A stretch of DNA of 53,441 nucleotides from Gammaproteobacteria bacterium (GCA_020051155.1 JAGVJK010000035.1:1-53441), one strand, 5' to 3'. Positions 1 to 8,776 are shown, counted from the stretch's first letter. Notes: generated from the letters alone by a model not told the origin. Made by a program: numbers and translations.

Positions 1-111
1 ATAGACAGAACCACTAAAAAATACTCTATTCCTAGATTAGACCTGTTAGTCCTAGCTGCTCATAAATAAGGATTTTCCCGGGGTTATTGAGAAGTTACAG
101 GTTTTATTATT

Positions 112-2328
112 ATGGCGGCTAGTAGAGAAGCATCTTCTTCAACATCAAATGCAAAACTAAGTTATAAACTCACAAATCCGGAGTCTTCTTCCTCAAAGAG
201 GTTTGATCTCTCAGCAAACCCGCAGAGCATACTAGAAATGATGTGTAGCGAAGACTATCTGAGAGCAGGTGCTACCTTATCATTAGAAGGTGATGATTTA
301 CCGCCAAGCGTATTAGCTGTTTGTGGCCAAGGCTTTGTATGGGAAATGCAATCGACTTATTTTGCCAGTAAAACCGATCTGGTTTTTAGAGTACTGAATG
401 ATACTTTTTCAGGAGCTCCTCGTTCTACGCTATCTCCCAAACAAGCATTAGGAAAACTAAAAGAACTTTTCGACTCAGATAAACAACAATACAAAATGCT
501 AAACCGAATTTTTAGTGATGAGCACACTTATGATGTTGATGCAATTGAGAATGGACAAACGCCATTATGTGAAGTCCTATCTTCAACCAGTTTTACTGCG
601 GAAAAATTAGCTTATGTTATTGATTTACTCATTATGGCTGGGGCAAACATAGAACTTATTCAGCCAAAAGGAGACATTTTGTTTCGTGCAGCAAGTATGG
701 GCCATTCATTGATTGTTAGACAATTGCTTTTTGTTGGCGCGGATAAGAATACCACACGCGAGGATGGCGGAACACCTCTTTATATTGCTGCACAGCGGGG
801 GCATCTAACAGTGGTTGAAGTTTTGCTTGCTGCTGGAGCAGATAAAAATCTAACTCTCACGGCTGGAGCAACGCCTCTTTATATTGCGGCAGGACAAGGT
901 CATCAAGTAGTGGTTGAGCTTTTGCTTACTGCTGGAGCAGATAAAAATGCAGCCTGCACAAGTGGAGCAACACCTCTTTATATTGCAGCACAAGAAGGTC
1001 ATCAAGCAGTTGTTGAGCTTTTGCTGGCAGCTGGAGCGGATAAAAATATAACTCGTGTATTTGAAGGAGATAGGCCCATTGAGGCTGCAAGACGAAACAA
1101 TCATCGGGAAATAGCTTCTTTAATAGAGAATTGGGTTTATCTACCCTCCGTATTATCGTGCTCGTTGTCTTCTACGAGGCCTTATACAACAAATATTAAA
1201 TTAAACCAATATCTCCATAAATTTTCTCATTTTGATAAAGGAGCAGAGGGTGTGCTTTTGCTTTATCAAAAGATCGCTCAAGAACAAAGATTTTTTCAAA
1301 TTGAAAAAGAAGTATTACTGAGCTTTGTTGCGAGTTTATTTCAATCTGACTCTATAACAGATGAGGTGAAAAACCACTGTTGGATCATTGTGGCAATGAC
1401 ATTGATAGAACGAATGGCAAAAGATGTATATTCGCAACAATCGCTCATCAGCACTCTAGATTTTTGCATGAAAGGATATTTAATCTTCTCTAAAAATGAA
1501 GGCTTTTTGGAAATATTTGAATTTATCCGTGCTCGATTATTCGAGTTATTAAAAAATATCACTCATATAGGACAAAAGACCGTGATATTTAGTACAAGTG
1601 CTATTGCAGATTATCAGTTATTAGCAACCATGTTGCTTAATTATCAAGATGAACAATCTGTGGTATTAGCAAAAATAGCGAAAGACGATGCTTCTATTGC
1701 AAAGGTTCTTTTAAATTACGATGGAGAAATAGATTCGGAAGTTTGGAATACTGAAGAAGGGCAATTAGCTTTAATCAATTTAGCACAAGCTATCGAGCAA
1801 GAGCGTCAAGATTTTCATACAAAACTGGCCAGTGAGAAAGAACGATTAGAAACATTAATCGGCGCGCATGATAAGCAACAGTTAGCAAATAAAATAAATG
1901 CGATAACAAGCTTATTAACAACGATAGCTTCTCAGGTTTCAGCACCATCTTCTTCAACGGACACGTCCATAGACCCATCGATGCCACTATTAAAGGTATT
2001 GCGAAATTGGGCTAAAGATAATCCTAATCAATATAAAGACTTGATTGAACCGATCAGAGTTCTTTTGCTTCTCGATACGAAAACAAAAGAGATATTCGAA
2101 GCACCTTTCCAATCAGTAATAGGACAAGGGTATAAAAAAGCGTATCAAACTATTTTTAATACTCAACAAGAGGAAATAAAAGAAGTATCTCCCAATCATC
2201 CAAATTCATTTTTTCATCATCGACAAGTTTTTTCTGGACCTGCAAATTTTGAGTCTGCCTTAATACCTGCAGCAGAGATGACTTACGATTCGGCGCAAAG
2301 TGCCACTGAATTACAATTTATTTTGTAA
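112..2328 (+). CDS. Ankyrin-repeat protein, putative effector
   Basis: A 738-residue protein with a central run of ankyrin repeats at about residues 143-345. The clearest copies read TPLYIAAQRGHLTVVEVLL, then GADKN, spaced 33 residues apart. The first ~140 residues are Ser-rich and then unclassified. Residues ~346-738 match nothing I recognise and include a charged, probably coiled-coil stretch near residues 565-600. There is no signal peptide or membrane segment, so it is cytosolic or exported by a specialised system. Ankyrin proteins are typical protein-binding modules, and in Legionellales many are type IV secretion effectors; that role is inferred here. The start is the first ATG of the frame, with a poor ribosome site. 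The ankyrin call is firm, the role is not. Confidence 0.85.
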   Translation: MAASREASSSTSNAKLSYKLTNPESSSSKRFDLSANPQSILEMMCSEDYLRAGATLSLEGDDLPPSVLAVCGQGFVWEMQSTYFASKTDLVFRVLNDTFSGAPRSTLSPKQALGKLKELFDSDKQQYKMLNRIFSDEHTYDVDAIENGQTPLCEVLSSTSFTAEKLAYVIDLLIMAGANIELIQPKGDILFRAASMGHSLIVRQLLFVGADKNTTREDGGTPLYIAAQRGHLTVVEVLLAAGADKNLTLTAGATPLYIAAGQGHQVVVELLLTAGADKNAACTSGATPLYIAAQEGHQAVVELLLAAGADKNITRVFEGDRPIEAARRNNHREIASLIENWVYLPSVLSCSLSSTRPYTTNIKLNQYLHKFSHFDKGAEGVLLLYQKIAQEQRFFQIEKEVLLSFVASLFQSDSITDEVKNHCWIIVAMTLIERMAKDVYSQQSLISTLDFCMKGYLIFSKNEGFLEIFEFIRARLFELLKNITHIGQKTVIFSTSAIADYQLLATMLLNYQDEQSVVLAKIAKDDASIAKVLLNYDGEIDSEVWNTEEGQLALINLAQAIEQERQDFHTKLASEKERLETLIGAHDKQQLANKINAITSLLTTIASQVSAPSSSTDTSIDPSMPLLKVLRNWAKDNPNQYKDLIEPIRVLLLLDTKTKEIFEAPFQSVIGQGYKKAYQTIFNTQQEEIKEVSPNHPNSFFHHRQVFSGPANFESALIPAAEMTYDSAQSATELQFIL
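772..1068 (+). repeat. Three tandem 99-bp ankyrin-coding units
   Basis: Three consecutive 99-bp units (772-870, 871-969, 970-1068) inside the ankyrin gene remain alike at DNA level. Each opens with the same ACNCCTCTTTATATTGC block and carries GCTGGAGC(A/G)GATAAAAAT near its end. Synonymous positions are shared too, which suggests recent duplication or gene conversion rather than only protein-level selection. Confidence 0.8.
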
Positions 2329-2459
2329 CTATGAAGAAGGCTTTCTGGGAATATTAGAAAGATGGGGGTTTAATTGAGGAGTGGTAAAAATATTTACATA
2401 CACTCAAGAATCTTATATCATCCATCCATCAAAAATTGAGAAATAGATAAAATACAATC

Positions 2460-3194
2460 ATGCCGTTTAATAAAATGCTATCTGCTATCGATCATTTGCT
2501 GCCTGCAGTTCGTGGTCATCGTTTCAATACAGAGCTTTTTGCTGGAACGTTGCCGCAAGAAGTTTTTGATTTTTACTTATTGCATGATGCTCCTTATTTA
2601 TTAAAGGGAGTTTTTCCTGCTCTCACTCATTTATCTCGGCGGCTCGCAAATGAAGAGCAAACACAACTGTTAGTCACTCTCGCTCAAGAAATCACTGATT
2701 ATGCAAAGTATATTTGTGAGCAGGAGCTGATGCGTCATAACACTGCTCGGAAAAAATTATACTCACCAGCCCTCTTTTCTCATGAAAAGTTTCAACCAAT
2801 TCCGGTGGTGGCAAACCAGATAGAGTTTTTATTGCATCATGCGGAGCATGAACATCCTGCTGTTGCTATTGCAAGTTTGCTTCCCTGTAATATTCTTTAT
2901 GTTGATCTGGGGCGCACCTTTCAAGCTGATGATGCGCATCCTAATCATCTTTTTAAAGAGTGGATAAGTTTTTATACTTGCCCGAAGTTTTTAAAATCTA
3001 CAGAGTCTCTTACCAACTTGATGACTTTATTATACGAGCAAGAGCCTTGTCCCCTGCTACTTGCGCGCATGACTAAAGTTTTTGTTGCTTCAACGGAATT
3101 TGAATCAAACTTTTGGGACGCTGCTTATGCGGTCTGTGAAAATAAAGCGGAGCCAAGAGGCTCATCGTCGAGATGTATCATCGCGCCGAGTTAA
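2460..3194 (+). CDS. tenA: TenA/thiaminase II-family protein
   Basis: A 244-residue all-helical protein of the TenA (heme-oxygenase-like fold) family, which hydrolyses aminopyrimidine breakdown products of thiamine for salvage. Family signatures are the early FDFYLLHDAPYL (aspartate in the pyrimidine pocket), the cysteine motif LLPCNILYVDLG with C143 at the catalytic position, HLFKEWISFY, and the C-terminal FESNFWDAAY with the acidic catalytic residue. The length fits the family (220-250). It stands alone between an ankyrin gene and a secreted protein, with no other thiamine gene and no visible TPP riboswitch upstream. TenA-fold proteins are sometimes fused to or repurposed in other pathways, so the substrate is inferred. 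Confidence 0.8.
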   Translation: MPFNKMLSAIDHLLPAVRGHRFNTELFAGTLPQEVFDFYLLHDAPYLLKGVFPALTHLSRRLANEEQTQLLVTLAQEITDYAKYICEQELMRHNTARKKLYSPALFSHEKFQPIPVVANQIEFLLHHAEHEHPAVAIASLLPCNILYVDLGRTFQADDAHPNHLFKEWISFYTCPKFLKSTESLTNLMTLLYEQEPCPLLLARMTKVFVASTEFESNFWDAAYAVCENKAEPRGSSSRCIIAPS

Positions 3195-3269
3195 ACGTTC
3201 CATGAGAATGCTACACATGCCTTTACAGGTATCACAAATCAAGTGAATGTAAATGATCGATGGAATCCG

Positions 3270-3295
3270 ATACCTATTCCACTTGAAGATGCGAA
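3270..3295 (+). repeat. Short dispersed repeat, copy A
   Basis: ATACCTATTCCACTTGAAG followed by ATGCGAA. Related 26-bp copies occur at 11840-11865, 17566-17591 and, as a clean hairpin, 37113-37141. All are intergenic. Confidence 0.45.
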
Positions 3296-3306
3296 CCTAA
3301 CGCGCG

Positions 3307-3337
3307 CCTGAGGTGAGGTCGGTCACCGGAGCTCAGG
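3307..3337. other. Two-step hairpin downstream of tenA
   Basis: CCTGAG (3307-3312) pairs with CTCAGG (3332-3337), and GGTGA inside it pairs with TCACC. It is followed at once by a second small foldback, GGAGG-AGAAAAAA-CCTCC. It lies between the ends of two convergent genes (tenA and the secreted protein), so it may act as a transcription end, but neither strand shows a classic hairpin-plus-T-run. Confidence 0.4.
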
Positions 3338-3392
3338 AGGAGAAAAAACCTCCCCCTCCCCGGTAAAGATATACTTAGAAAGTGCAATCAGT

Positions 3393-3596
3393 CTATCTAA
3401 CTTTACAAGCTCTTTGGATGGCTCCTGATCTATTAGGCTGATATACGACCCATTTCCCTCCTTTTTTCTCACACGCGACTTTAGTTTTAATACTCTTATC
3501 AAAACCTTGATAATAATTCGCTGCCAAAGCCGCAGGCGCCCCTACTGCTAGTCCACATGCTATAGCAGCACTTATTAATGCAACTTTTGTATTCAT
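3393..3596 (-). CDS. Small secreted protein (67 aa)
   Basis: I start this gene at the ATG at 3596 rather than further upstream because AGGAG lies about 9 bases before it and the protein then opens with a clean signal peptide: MNTKVALISAAIACGLAVG, then an APAALAA cleavage site. The mature part is only about 43 residues, basic (many Lys/Arg), with two cysteines (in VACEKKGGKW and RACKVR) that could form one disulphide. It is probably periplasmic or exported. No family recognised. It reads towards tenA, away from cydAB, so it is a single-gene unit. Confidence 0.7.
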   Translation of the reverse strand: MNTKVALISAAIACGLAVGAPAALAANYYQGFDKSIKTKVACEKKGGKWVVYQPNRSGAIQRACKVR

Positions 3597-3860
3597 AATC
3601 TCAAAACTCCTAATTGTTAAGGTTATTTTCAAAAGACCACAAAGAAACCGGCTCACCAGCAATAATTTCCTTGAGGTTATGACTTAGTATAGTTCACGAG
3701 CAGAATATGGGCAAATTATAGGCAGTCTTTTCTTGCTAATACCGGAAAGAACACTCCACCGTTCATATTAAATTGCCCTCCTTATTATCGGATACAGAAG
3801 GTTGATATTGAATGAATACAATATGCTTTTGTTTGCATCTAACTTTAATTCGCGCGACAA

Positions 3861-3889
3861 TGTCGCCTTGTTTCGCATCATAGGCGACA
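3861..3889 (+). promoter_or_regulatory. Hairpin/operator in the cydAB leader
   Basis: TGTCGCCT (3861-3868) and AGGCGACA (3882-3889) form a perfect 8-bp inverted repeat 24 bases before cydA. A third element, GCGACA at 3854-3859, could pair with the same TGTCGC, so two structures compete, or the set is a protein-binding site. A regulatory role in oxidase expression is inferred from position only. Confidence 0.4.
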
Positions 3890-3912
3890 AACACATTATC
3901 AAGGAGTGAATG

Positions 3913-5286
3913 ATGGATACCCTCAGCGTATTACTCTCTCGGGCGCAAATGGCAGTAACTCTGACGATGCATATTATTTGGCCTTCCATTAATATTGGTT
4001 TAGCGTTGTTTCTCTGTGTCATGGAAGGAATCTGGTTAAAAACAAAAAATCCTCTTTACCTACGTATTTGCCAATTTTGGATGAGAATTTTTGCGCTTGC
4101 CTTTGGGATGGGCGTTGTGTCTGGTGTTGTGATGTCTTATGAATTGGGCACCAACTTTGGACTCTTTACCAATGCGATTGGGCAAGTCTTAGGACCTCTC
4201 TTTGTTTATGAAGTGTTAACAGCATTTTTTGTGGAAGCCGGCTTTTTGGGTATCATGCTCTTTGGTTGGAATCGCGTTTCACCGAAAATGCATTTCTTTG
4301 CCACCTTCATGGTGATGTTCGGCACCTTTGTTTCGGCGTTTTGGATCATGTCTGCTAATTCTTGGATGCAGTTTCCCACAGGAACCCATCTTGCAGATGG
4401 GCAATTCGCTGTCGATAGTTGGTTAGCTGCGATTTTTAATCCCACCTTCTTGCATCGCTTTTTACATATGGTCTTTGCTAGTTATTTAACTTCCACTTTT
4501 TTTATTGCTGGTATTTGTGCCTGGTATTTATTAAAAAAACGCAACTTAGATGTCGCAAAAACCTGTTTCTCTTTTGTGATGTGGGCTGCATTGTTATTTA
4601 CACCGTTGCAAATGTTGGTGGGTGATGATGTGGGCTTAATCGTACACAAATATCAACCATTAAAAACAGCTGCTATGGAAGGCGTGTGGGATACACAAAA
4701 AGCTGCGCCTTTAGTTTTATTTGCTTGGCCCGATGCGAAACAAGAAAAAAATCTTTTTAGCATTAGTATTCCTTATGGTGCCAGCCTGCTGAACACCCAT
4801 CAATTACAAGGTGAGCTCATCGGTTTAAAAAGCGTGCCTGCTGCGGATCGCCCATTCGTCGTTCCTACGTTTTTTGGCTTTCGCATCATGGTGGGAATCG
4901 GCGTACTCTTCTTACTCGTTGGTATCTTCGGCGCGTGGTTTCGTTACAAAAAAACCTTGTATGATCACCCTTGGTTTTTACGAGCCTGTGTGCTGATGAC
5001 ACCCTTTGGTGTCATTGCCACCCTCGCCGGTTGGTATACAGCAGAAACCGGGCGGCAGCCTTGGGTCGTTTACAACTTTCTACGTACTGCTGATGGTGCT
5101 TCCAGATTGGCGGCGGAACAAGTGGGAGTTTCCCTCTCTATCTTCAGTCTCGTTTATCTGCTGGCCATCAGTTTTTTCCTTTATTACTTTTTAGAGGCTG
5201 TGAAAAAAGGCCCGCTGGTGGAGGAAACAACAGAAGAAAAAACCATGCCACCCATCATTGGTTACATGCACACTCAGGGAGAATAA
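3913..5286 (+). CDS. cydA: Cytochrome bd-type quinol oxidase subunit I
   Basis: Subunit I of cytochrome bd oxidase, an inner-membrane enzyme that oxidises quinol and reduces O2 to water. It has about nine hydrophobic segments. Hallmarks are the N-terminal RAQMAVTLTMH with the b595 histidine in helix I, HRFLHMVFASY, and GWYTAETGRQPW. At 457 residues it is of the short Q-loop (CioA) type rather than the ~520-residue E. coli form, which suggests a cyanide-tolerant oxidase. Two ATGs are adjacent (3910, 3913). I choose 3913 because AAGGAG at 3901-3906 is six bases away, the better spacing. It is followed three bases later by cydB. This enzyme would serve respiration at low oxygen or under nitric oxide or peroxide stress, as in an intracellular niche. 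Confidence 0.95.
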   Translation: MDTLSVLLSRAQMAVTLTMHIIWPSINIGLALFLCVMEGIWLKTKNPLYLRICQFWMRIFALAFGMGVVSGVVMSYELGTNFGLFTNAIGQVLGPLFVYEVLTAFFVEAGFLGIMLFGWNRVSPKMHFFATFMVMFGTFVSAFWIMSANSWMQFPTGTHLADGQFAVDSWLAAIFNPTFLHRFLHMVFASYLTSTFFIAGICAWYLLKKRNLDVAKTCFSFVMWAALLFTPLQMLVGDDVGLIVHKYQPLKTAAMEGVWDTQKAAPLVLFAWPDAKQEKNLFSISIPYGASLLNTHQLQGELIGLKSVPAADRPFVVPTFFGFRIMVGIGVLFLLVGIFGAWFRYKKTLYDHPWFLRACVLMTPFGVIATLAGWYTAETGRQPWVVYNFLRTADGASRLAAEQVGVSLSIFSLVYLLAISFFLYYFLEAVKKGPLVEETTEEKTMPPIIGYMHTQGE

Positions 5287-5289
5287 ATC

Positions 5290-6294
5290 ATGGAACATGA
5301 AATTGTTACTTTTTTGCTGGGCTCTATTCTTAGCTTTGCAATCTTTATGTATGTTTTACTCGATGGCTTTGACTTAGGCGTCGGTATTTTGTTTCCCTTC
5401 GTGACGACTAATGAACATCGCAAAACCATGGTAGCTGCTATCGTGCCGGTGTGGGATGGTAATGAAACATGGTTGGTATTAGGCGCAGCAACACTCTATG
5501 GCGCATTTCCTGTCGCATACAGCACTATTTTACCCACCGTGTATATGCCTATCATTATCATGCTAGCGGCTTTGGTGTTTCGCGGGATTTCCTTTGAATT
5601 TATGGCGCATTCGAAAAAAACCTTGCGACTGTGGCAATCCTTCTTTTGCATGGGTTCTGCCGTTGCAACCTTTTGCCAAGGATTAATATTGGGAACGTTT
5701 GTTCATGGTTACTCCGCTAACACGTTAGCTACCTCCACAGCGTATCATTGGCTAACACCTTTCAATATCACCACTGGCATTGCTGTCATGTGTGGTTATG
5801 CCTTATTGGGATCCACTTGGATGTTACGAAAAACAGAAGGTGTGCTACAAGAAAAAATGTATTCTTTTGCAAAAGCAACCGCGATTTTAGTGTTTTTGTT
5901 TATGGTTGTCATCACACTATGGACACCGCAAGTGGACATTAATATTGTCACCCGTTGGTTTTCTATACCGAACATTTATTTGTTAATGCCTCTACCTTTG
6001 CTCACACTGGTTTGCTTCGCATGGTTATGGCGACAACTTAATTCACGTGTAGAGAAAACACCTTTTTATTTGAGCATGTTAATTTTCTTATTTGCTTATG
6101 TCGGGCTGGCAATGTCTGTGTGGCCTTTTATCATTCCCCACATTGTCACCGTCTGGCAAGCGGCAGCACCGCTGAATTCGCAATTATTTATTTTGTGCGG
6201 CTTGCTGGTGTTAGTTCCCGTGCTCTGCATTTACACGGCTTATGCTTATCATGTCTTTAGAGGAAAAACCAATGCTGAAGAGGACCACTATTAA
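5290..6294 (+). CDS. cydB: Cytochrome bd-type quinol oxidase subunit II
   Basis: Subunit II of the bd oxidase, 334 residues and mostly membrane-embedded. The family signature VPVWDGNETWLVLGAATLYG followed by AFPVAYSTILP is intact, as is the N-terminal LLDGFDLGVGILFPF. Length is normal for CioB/CydB (330-380). It starts at the ATG at 5290, behind GGGAGAATAAATC, three bases after cydA, and its stop codon shares a base with the next small ORF, so the three are one operon. Confidence 0.95.
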   Translation: MEHEIVTFLLGSILSFAIFMYVLLDGFDLGVGILFPFVTTNEHRKTMVAAIVPVWDGNETWLVLGAATLYGAFPVAYSTILPTVYMPIIIMLAALVFRGISFEFMAHSKKTLRLWQSFFCMGSAVATFCQGLILGTFVHGYSANTLATSTAYHWLTPFNITTGIAVMCGYALLGSTWMLRKTEGVLQEKMYSFAKATAILVFLFMVVITLWTPQVDINIVTRWFSIPNIYLLMPLPLLTLVCFAWLWRQLNSRVEKTPFYLSMLIFLFAYVGLAMSVWPFIIPHIVTVWQAAAPLNSQLFILCGLLVLVPVLCIYTAYAYHVFRGKTNAEEDHY

Positions 6295-6416
6295 TGATGC
6301 GCTTATCACTAAAATCAAAAACAAAGCAATGGGCATGGTTTTTCGGATTATATCTTTGCAGCATTTTAATCTTAGGCTCTTTTTTTATTGTGGCTCATCT
6401 CATTACAGGACATTAG
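6294..6416 (+). CDS. DUF2474-type small subunit of the bd oxidase (40 aa)
   Basis: A 40-residue ORF whose ATG overlaps the last base of the cydB stop codon (TTAATG). It encodes MMRLSLKSKTKQWAW, then one hydrophobic helix (FFGLYLCSILILGSFFIVAH), then LITGH. The basic N-terminus, the tryptophans at the membrane border and the single helix fit the DUF2474/CydX class of small proteins coded behind cydB and needed for oxidase assembly or stability. It is too short for most gene callers. Translational coupling to cydB supports it being real. Whether it is better called CydX or DUF2474 cannot be settled here; the WxxFxGLYL pattern favours DUF2474. Confidence 0.8.
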   Translation: MMRLSLKSKTKQWAWFFGLYLCSILILGSFFIVAHLITGH

Positions 6417-6419
6417 ATC

Positions 6420-6533
6420 TGGTATCCGCCGATTGCTTCACCGTTGAAAGAGGCAATGCAACAAATGCCGCATTTGGTAGCCTATTGTGATGAAATGAAA
6501 CAACGTTATTTTTCGGGTTTGGACAACAAATAA
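6420..6533 (+). pseudogene. Possible C-terminal remnant of a glutathione S-transferase-like gene
   Basis: Immediately after the small oxidase subunit an open stretch of 37 codons ends in a stop at 6531-6533. It reads WYPPIASPLKEAMQQMPHL, then VAYCDEMKQRYF. This resembles the end of glutathione S-transferases, where a short helix with a PxLxAYxxRM pattern closes the domain. There is no start codon near and no upstream coding sequence in frame, so it would be a leftover after deletion. The resemblance is short, and chance cannot be excluded. Confidence 0.4.
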
Positions 6534-6675
6534 ACAAAGAGTGACATCTTTTTAGCAATTTCATCTTCTTTTTTCAGTATGCTGTCTTTTTTTTGGAAAA
6601 GATTCACCCTATTGCTTGCGGTGTATTCAATCTTGTATTAAATTACGGCAAATTATTGAAGTGAGGTTTTAAGCC

Positions 6676-8028
6676 ATGCCAGATGCTATAGACTCTTTCC
6701 GACAGTCTGAAGCACTTGCTCGAGTTTATGTCTCACATGCATTAACAGTTGCCCATTCACACTGGCTGGGATATCGGCTTATTGCAAAGAACGAACAAAA
6801 AGCCTGGAAATATTTTCAACACCTCGTGTTAAAAATTGAAATTGCAGAAGCAATGCCTGTCGCTGAAGAGCCTGATGAAGAACAGGGATTACACTCTTCT
6901 TATTTCACTCTTATAGAAGAGCTTGAATTGCTCAAAATTAAAAAAGAGCTCCTTGAGTTTTACGCAAAAATTTATTGCGAGCTAGAGGACTATTTTAGAA
7001 AGCGTCGGACGCAAGACAAAGAGTTTTTTGAACATTGCATTGCTAGACTTAACACCGACAATGCTCGACGCTGCTTTGATCGATTCCTCACATTTTCTGG
7101 TCTTGCAGAGCATATGGTGACATTAGCAGCTTTAGTGATCGACAGTGTCATCGATGTATCAACCTGGTATTCCGGCTTAGATGCTGCACACAAACTGCGT
7201 ATCATGGATGCCGTCAAGGCGATGCGAATGGTTTCAGCAGTTTTTTCTCTTGTCATCGCCTTAGCGATTTTAGCGGATGTGATGCTCTGCCTCAGGGATA
7301 CAACGCTCAGCCTATATCAAGAGCAGGAACCACTCACATGGTCGCTGATATTAAACACTTTTTTCAACATGCTCATTGCTGAAAACCGCCACTATCGTCT
7401 GATTAAACATACGGTGTTGCTCATAACATCGATTCTCGGTCTAATATTTCCTCATCTTGCTGCACCGTTAGCCGTTGTCTTTTATGTGACAGTTCTCACG
7501 ATTTTTCTTATTAAAAGCTATAAAGAAGTTCAAACCATCTCGCAAAAAGAAAAATTTGTGGAGCAGGAGTTAGAAGCTACTACTTACGAAATTGAGAGCC
7601 TTCGCCAGAAGTTGAATGACAATCCTAACGATACTCATTCACTCTGCGCATTAGAACAAGCTCTCCATACAAGAGAACGTTTAAAGGAACAACTAACACA
7701 ACTTTCTCAGGCAAAAGAAAAAGCAGAAAATACACGAGATGTCATGATCGGCTTGATTCTACTCATGGCAGTTGGTGGTGCATTAGCAGTTTCCCTACCA
7801 CTCATTGGCACCAGCTTATTACTGACCGTCACGTTAGTCATCATTCTGTATCAGGCGCGGCAAAAACAAACGACAAAGGAAGAAGAGTTTATACCTATTA
7901 AAGCTAAAGCACCTCGTGGGCTAGGTTTCTTTGACTCTCCTCAATCTTCTGACAGTGACATCCCTTCTCAATCTTCAGATAGTAATCTTTCTTTTCAACC
8001 ACGGCTACGCTTGAGCTTGACCCAATAA
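6676..8028 (+). CDS. Unknown membrane protein with coiled coil (450 aa)
   Basis: No family recognised. The first ~180 residues are soluble and helical. Hydrophobic segments follow at about residues 185-207, 247-285 (two spans) and 357-395 (a pair). Between the second and third groups, residues ~290-350 form a strongly heptad-like coiled coil rich in Glu, Gln and Leu. The tail after residue 400 is charged and then Ser/Gln-rich, with two similar units (SPQSSDSDIP and PSQSSDSNLS). This build resembles membrane-inserting effectors of intracellular bacteria, but that is only a guess. It starts at the ATG at 6676 behind GTGAGG, nine bases upstream. Its end overlaps the convergent plsC by 24 bases. 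Confidence 0.7.
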   Translation: MPDAIDSFRQSEALARVYVSHALTVAHSHWLGYRLIAKNEQKAWKYFQHLVLKIEIAEAMPVAEEPDEEQGLHSSYFTLIEELELLKIKKELLEFYAKIYCELEDYFRKRRTQDKEFFEHCIARLNTDNARRCFDRFLTFSGLAEHMVTLAALVIDSVIDVSTWYSGLDAAHKLRIMDAVKAMRMVSAVFSLVIALAILADVMLCLRDTTLSLYQEQEPLTWSLILNTFFNMLIAENRHYRLIKHTVLLITSILGLIFPHLAAPLAVVFYVTVLTIFLIKSYKEVQTISQKEKFVEQELEATTYEIESLRQKLNDNPNDTHSLCALEQALHTRERLKEQLTQLSQAKEKAENTRDVMIGLILLMAVGGALAVSLPLIGTSLLLTVTLVIILYQARQKQTTKEEEFIPIKAKAPRGLGFFDSPQSSDSDIPSQSSDSNLSFQPRLRLSLTQ

Positions 8029-8739
8029 ACTGCGAATACTTGTTTCCACGTCTTGCATTAATTCATCTCGCTGTTTGCGGGTATAGTTGCGAGTATCAAT
8101 GGGTTTGCCAATATAAATATCGACGTGTTCTTTAATATTAAAATCCCACGTATCCGGTGGCAAAATAGCGCCAGAGCCTTTGAGCCCCACCGGAATAATG
8201 GTAGCACCCGTTTCCATCGCAATCATAAATCCACCCTTTTTAAAAGGTAGTAATTCTCCAGTCCGCGTGCGAGTACCTTCAGGTGCAATCCAGGGCATGA
8301 TACCCGTTGCCATCTTTTCCTTAGCAATGGCTAAATCACGAATGGCTTGGCGTCGGTCATCACGATCCACCACCATGATTTCTCCCGCTTTCATTGCGGC
8401 ACCCCAAATGGGCACTTTGAATAATTCTTTTTTTGCAATCATACGCAATCCCTTTGGAAAGGTTAAAAACAATAAAGGAATATCATAATGGCTCGCATGG
8501 TTACTCATCACCACGTAGGAGTGCTGTGGTTCAATTTCCACATTTAACGGGTTATGGATCGTATAAGACACTTGAGGATAAGACAACATCCGCGAACCCC
8601 AGATGATCCGTTGCCGATCAAACCATTCACGGGTCATGGTGCCAAAGGTATTTTTTAATAAAACTTTGGAAGAAATCCAAAACGTCGTCCACAAAGAACG
8701 AACCATGATGATGGCACGCTGCAATTTATTAGCCTTCAT
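8005..8739 (-). CDS. plsC: 1-acyl-sn-glycerol-3-phosphate acyltransferase
   Basis: A 244-residue PlsC/LPLAT-family acyltransferase, which adds the second fatty acid to lysophosphatidic acid at the inner membrane. Motif I is NHASHYD (H81 and D86, the catalytic H-x4-D), motif II is around VDRDDRR, motif III is PEGTRTRTGEL, and motif IV is ATIIPVGLKGS. The start at 8739 has GAGGAG eight bases upstream. It lies downstream of the ampDE terminator and so has its own promoter. Its last 24 bases overlap the end of the convergent membrane-protein gene. Several PlsC paralogues usually coexist, so the exact substrate is open. Confidence 0.9.
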   Translation of the reverse strand: MKANKLQRAIIMVRSLWTTFWISSKVLLKNTFGTMTREWFDRQRIIWGSRMLSYPQVSYTIHNPLNVEIEPQHSYVVMSNHASHYDIPLLFLTFPKGLRMIAKKELFKVPIWGAAMKAGEIMVVDRDDRRQAIRDLAIAKEKMATGIMPWIAPEGTRTRTGELLPFKKGGFMIAMETGATIIPVGLKGSGAILPPDTWDFNIKEHVDIYIGKPIDTRNYTRKQRDELMQDVETSIRSLLGQAQA

Positions 8740-8776
8740 GAAGACTCCTCAATCATTATTCTTACTGGGGGATTAT

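Noticed and set aside
2329..2459. TPP riboswitch before tenA
   Set aside because: The 131-base gap has neither the conserved CTGAGA-type box nor a suitable stem arrangement.
3768..4022. Minus-strand frame across the cydA start
   Set aside because: It overlaps the cydA start and leader and has no protein-like features.
8180..8488. Open frame of 102 codons opposite plsC
   Set aside because: It is the antisense shadow of plsC, whose motifs are unmistakable.
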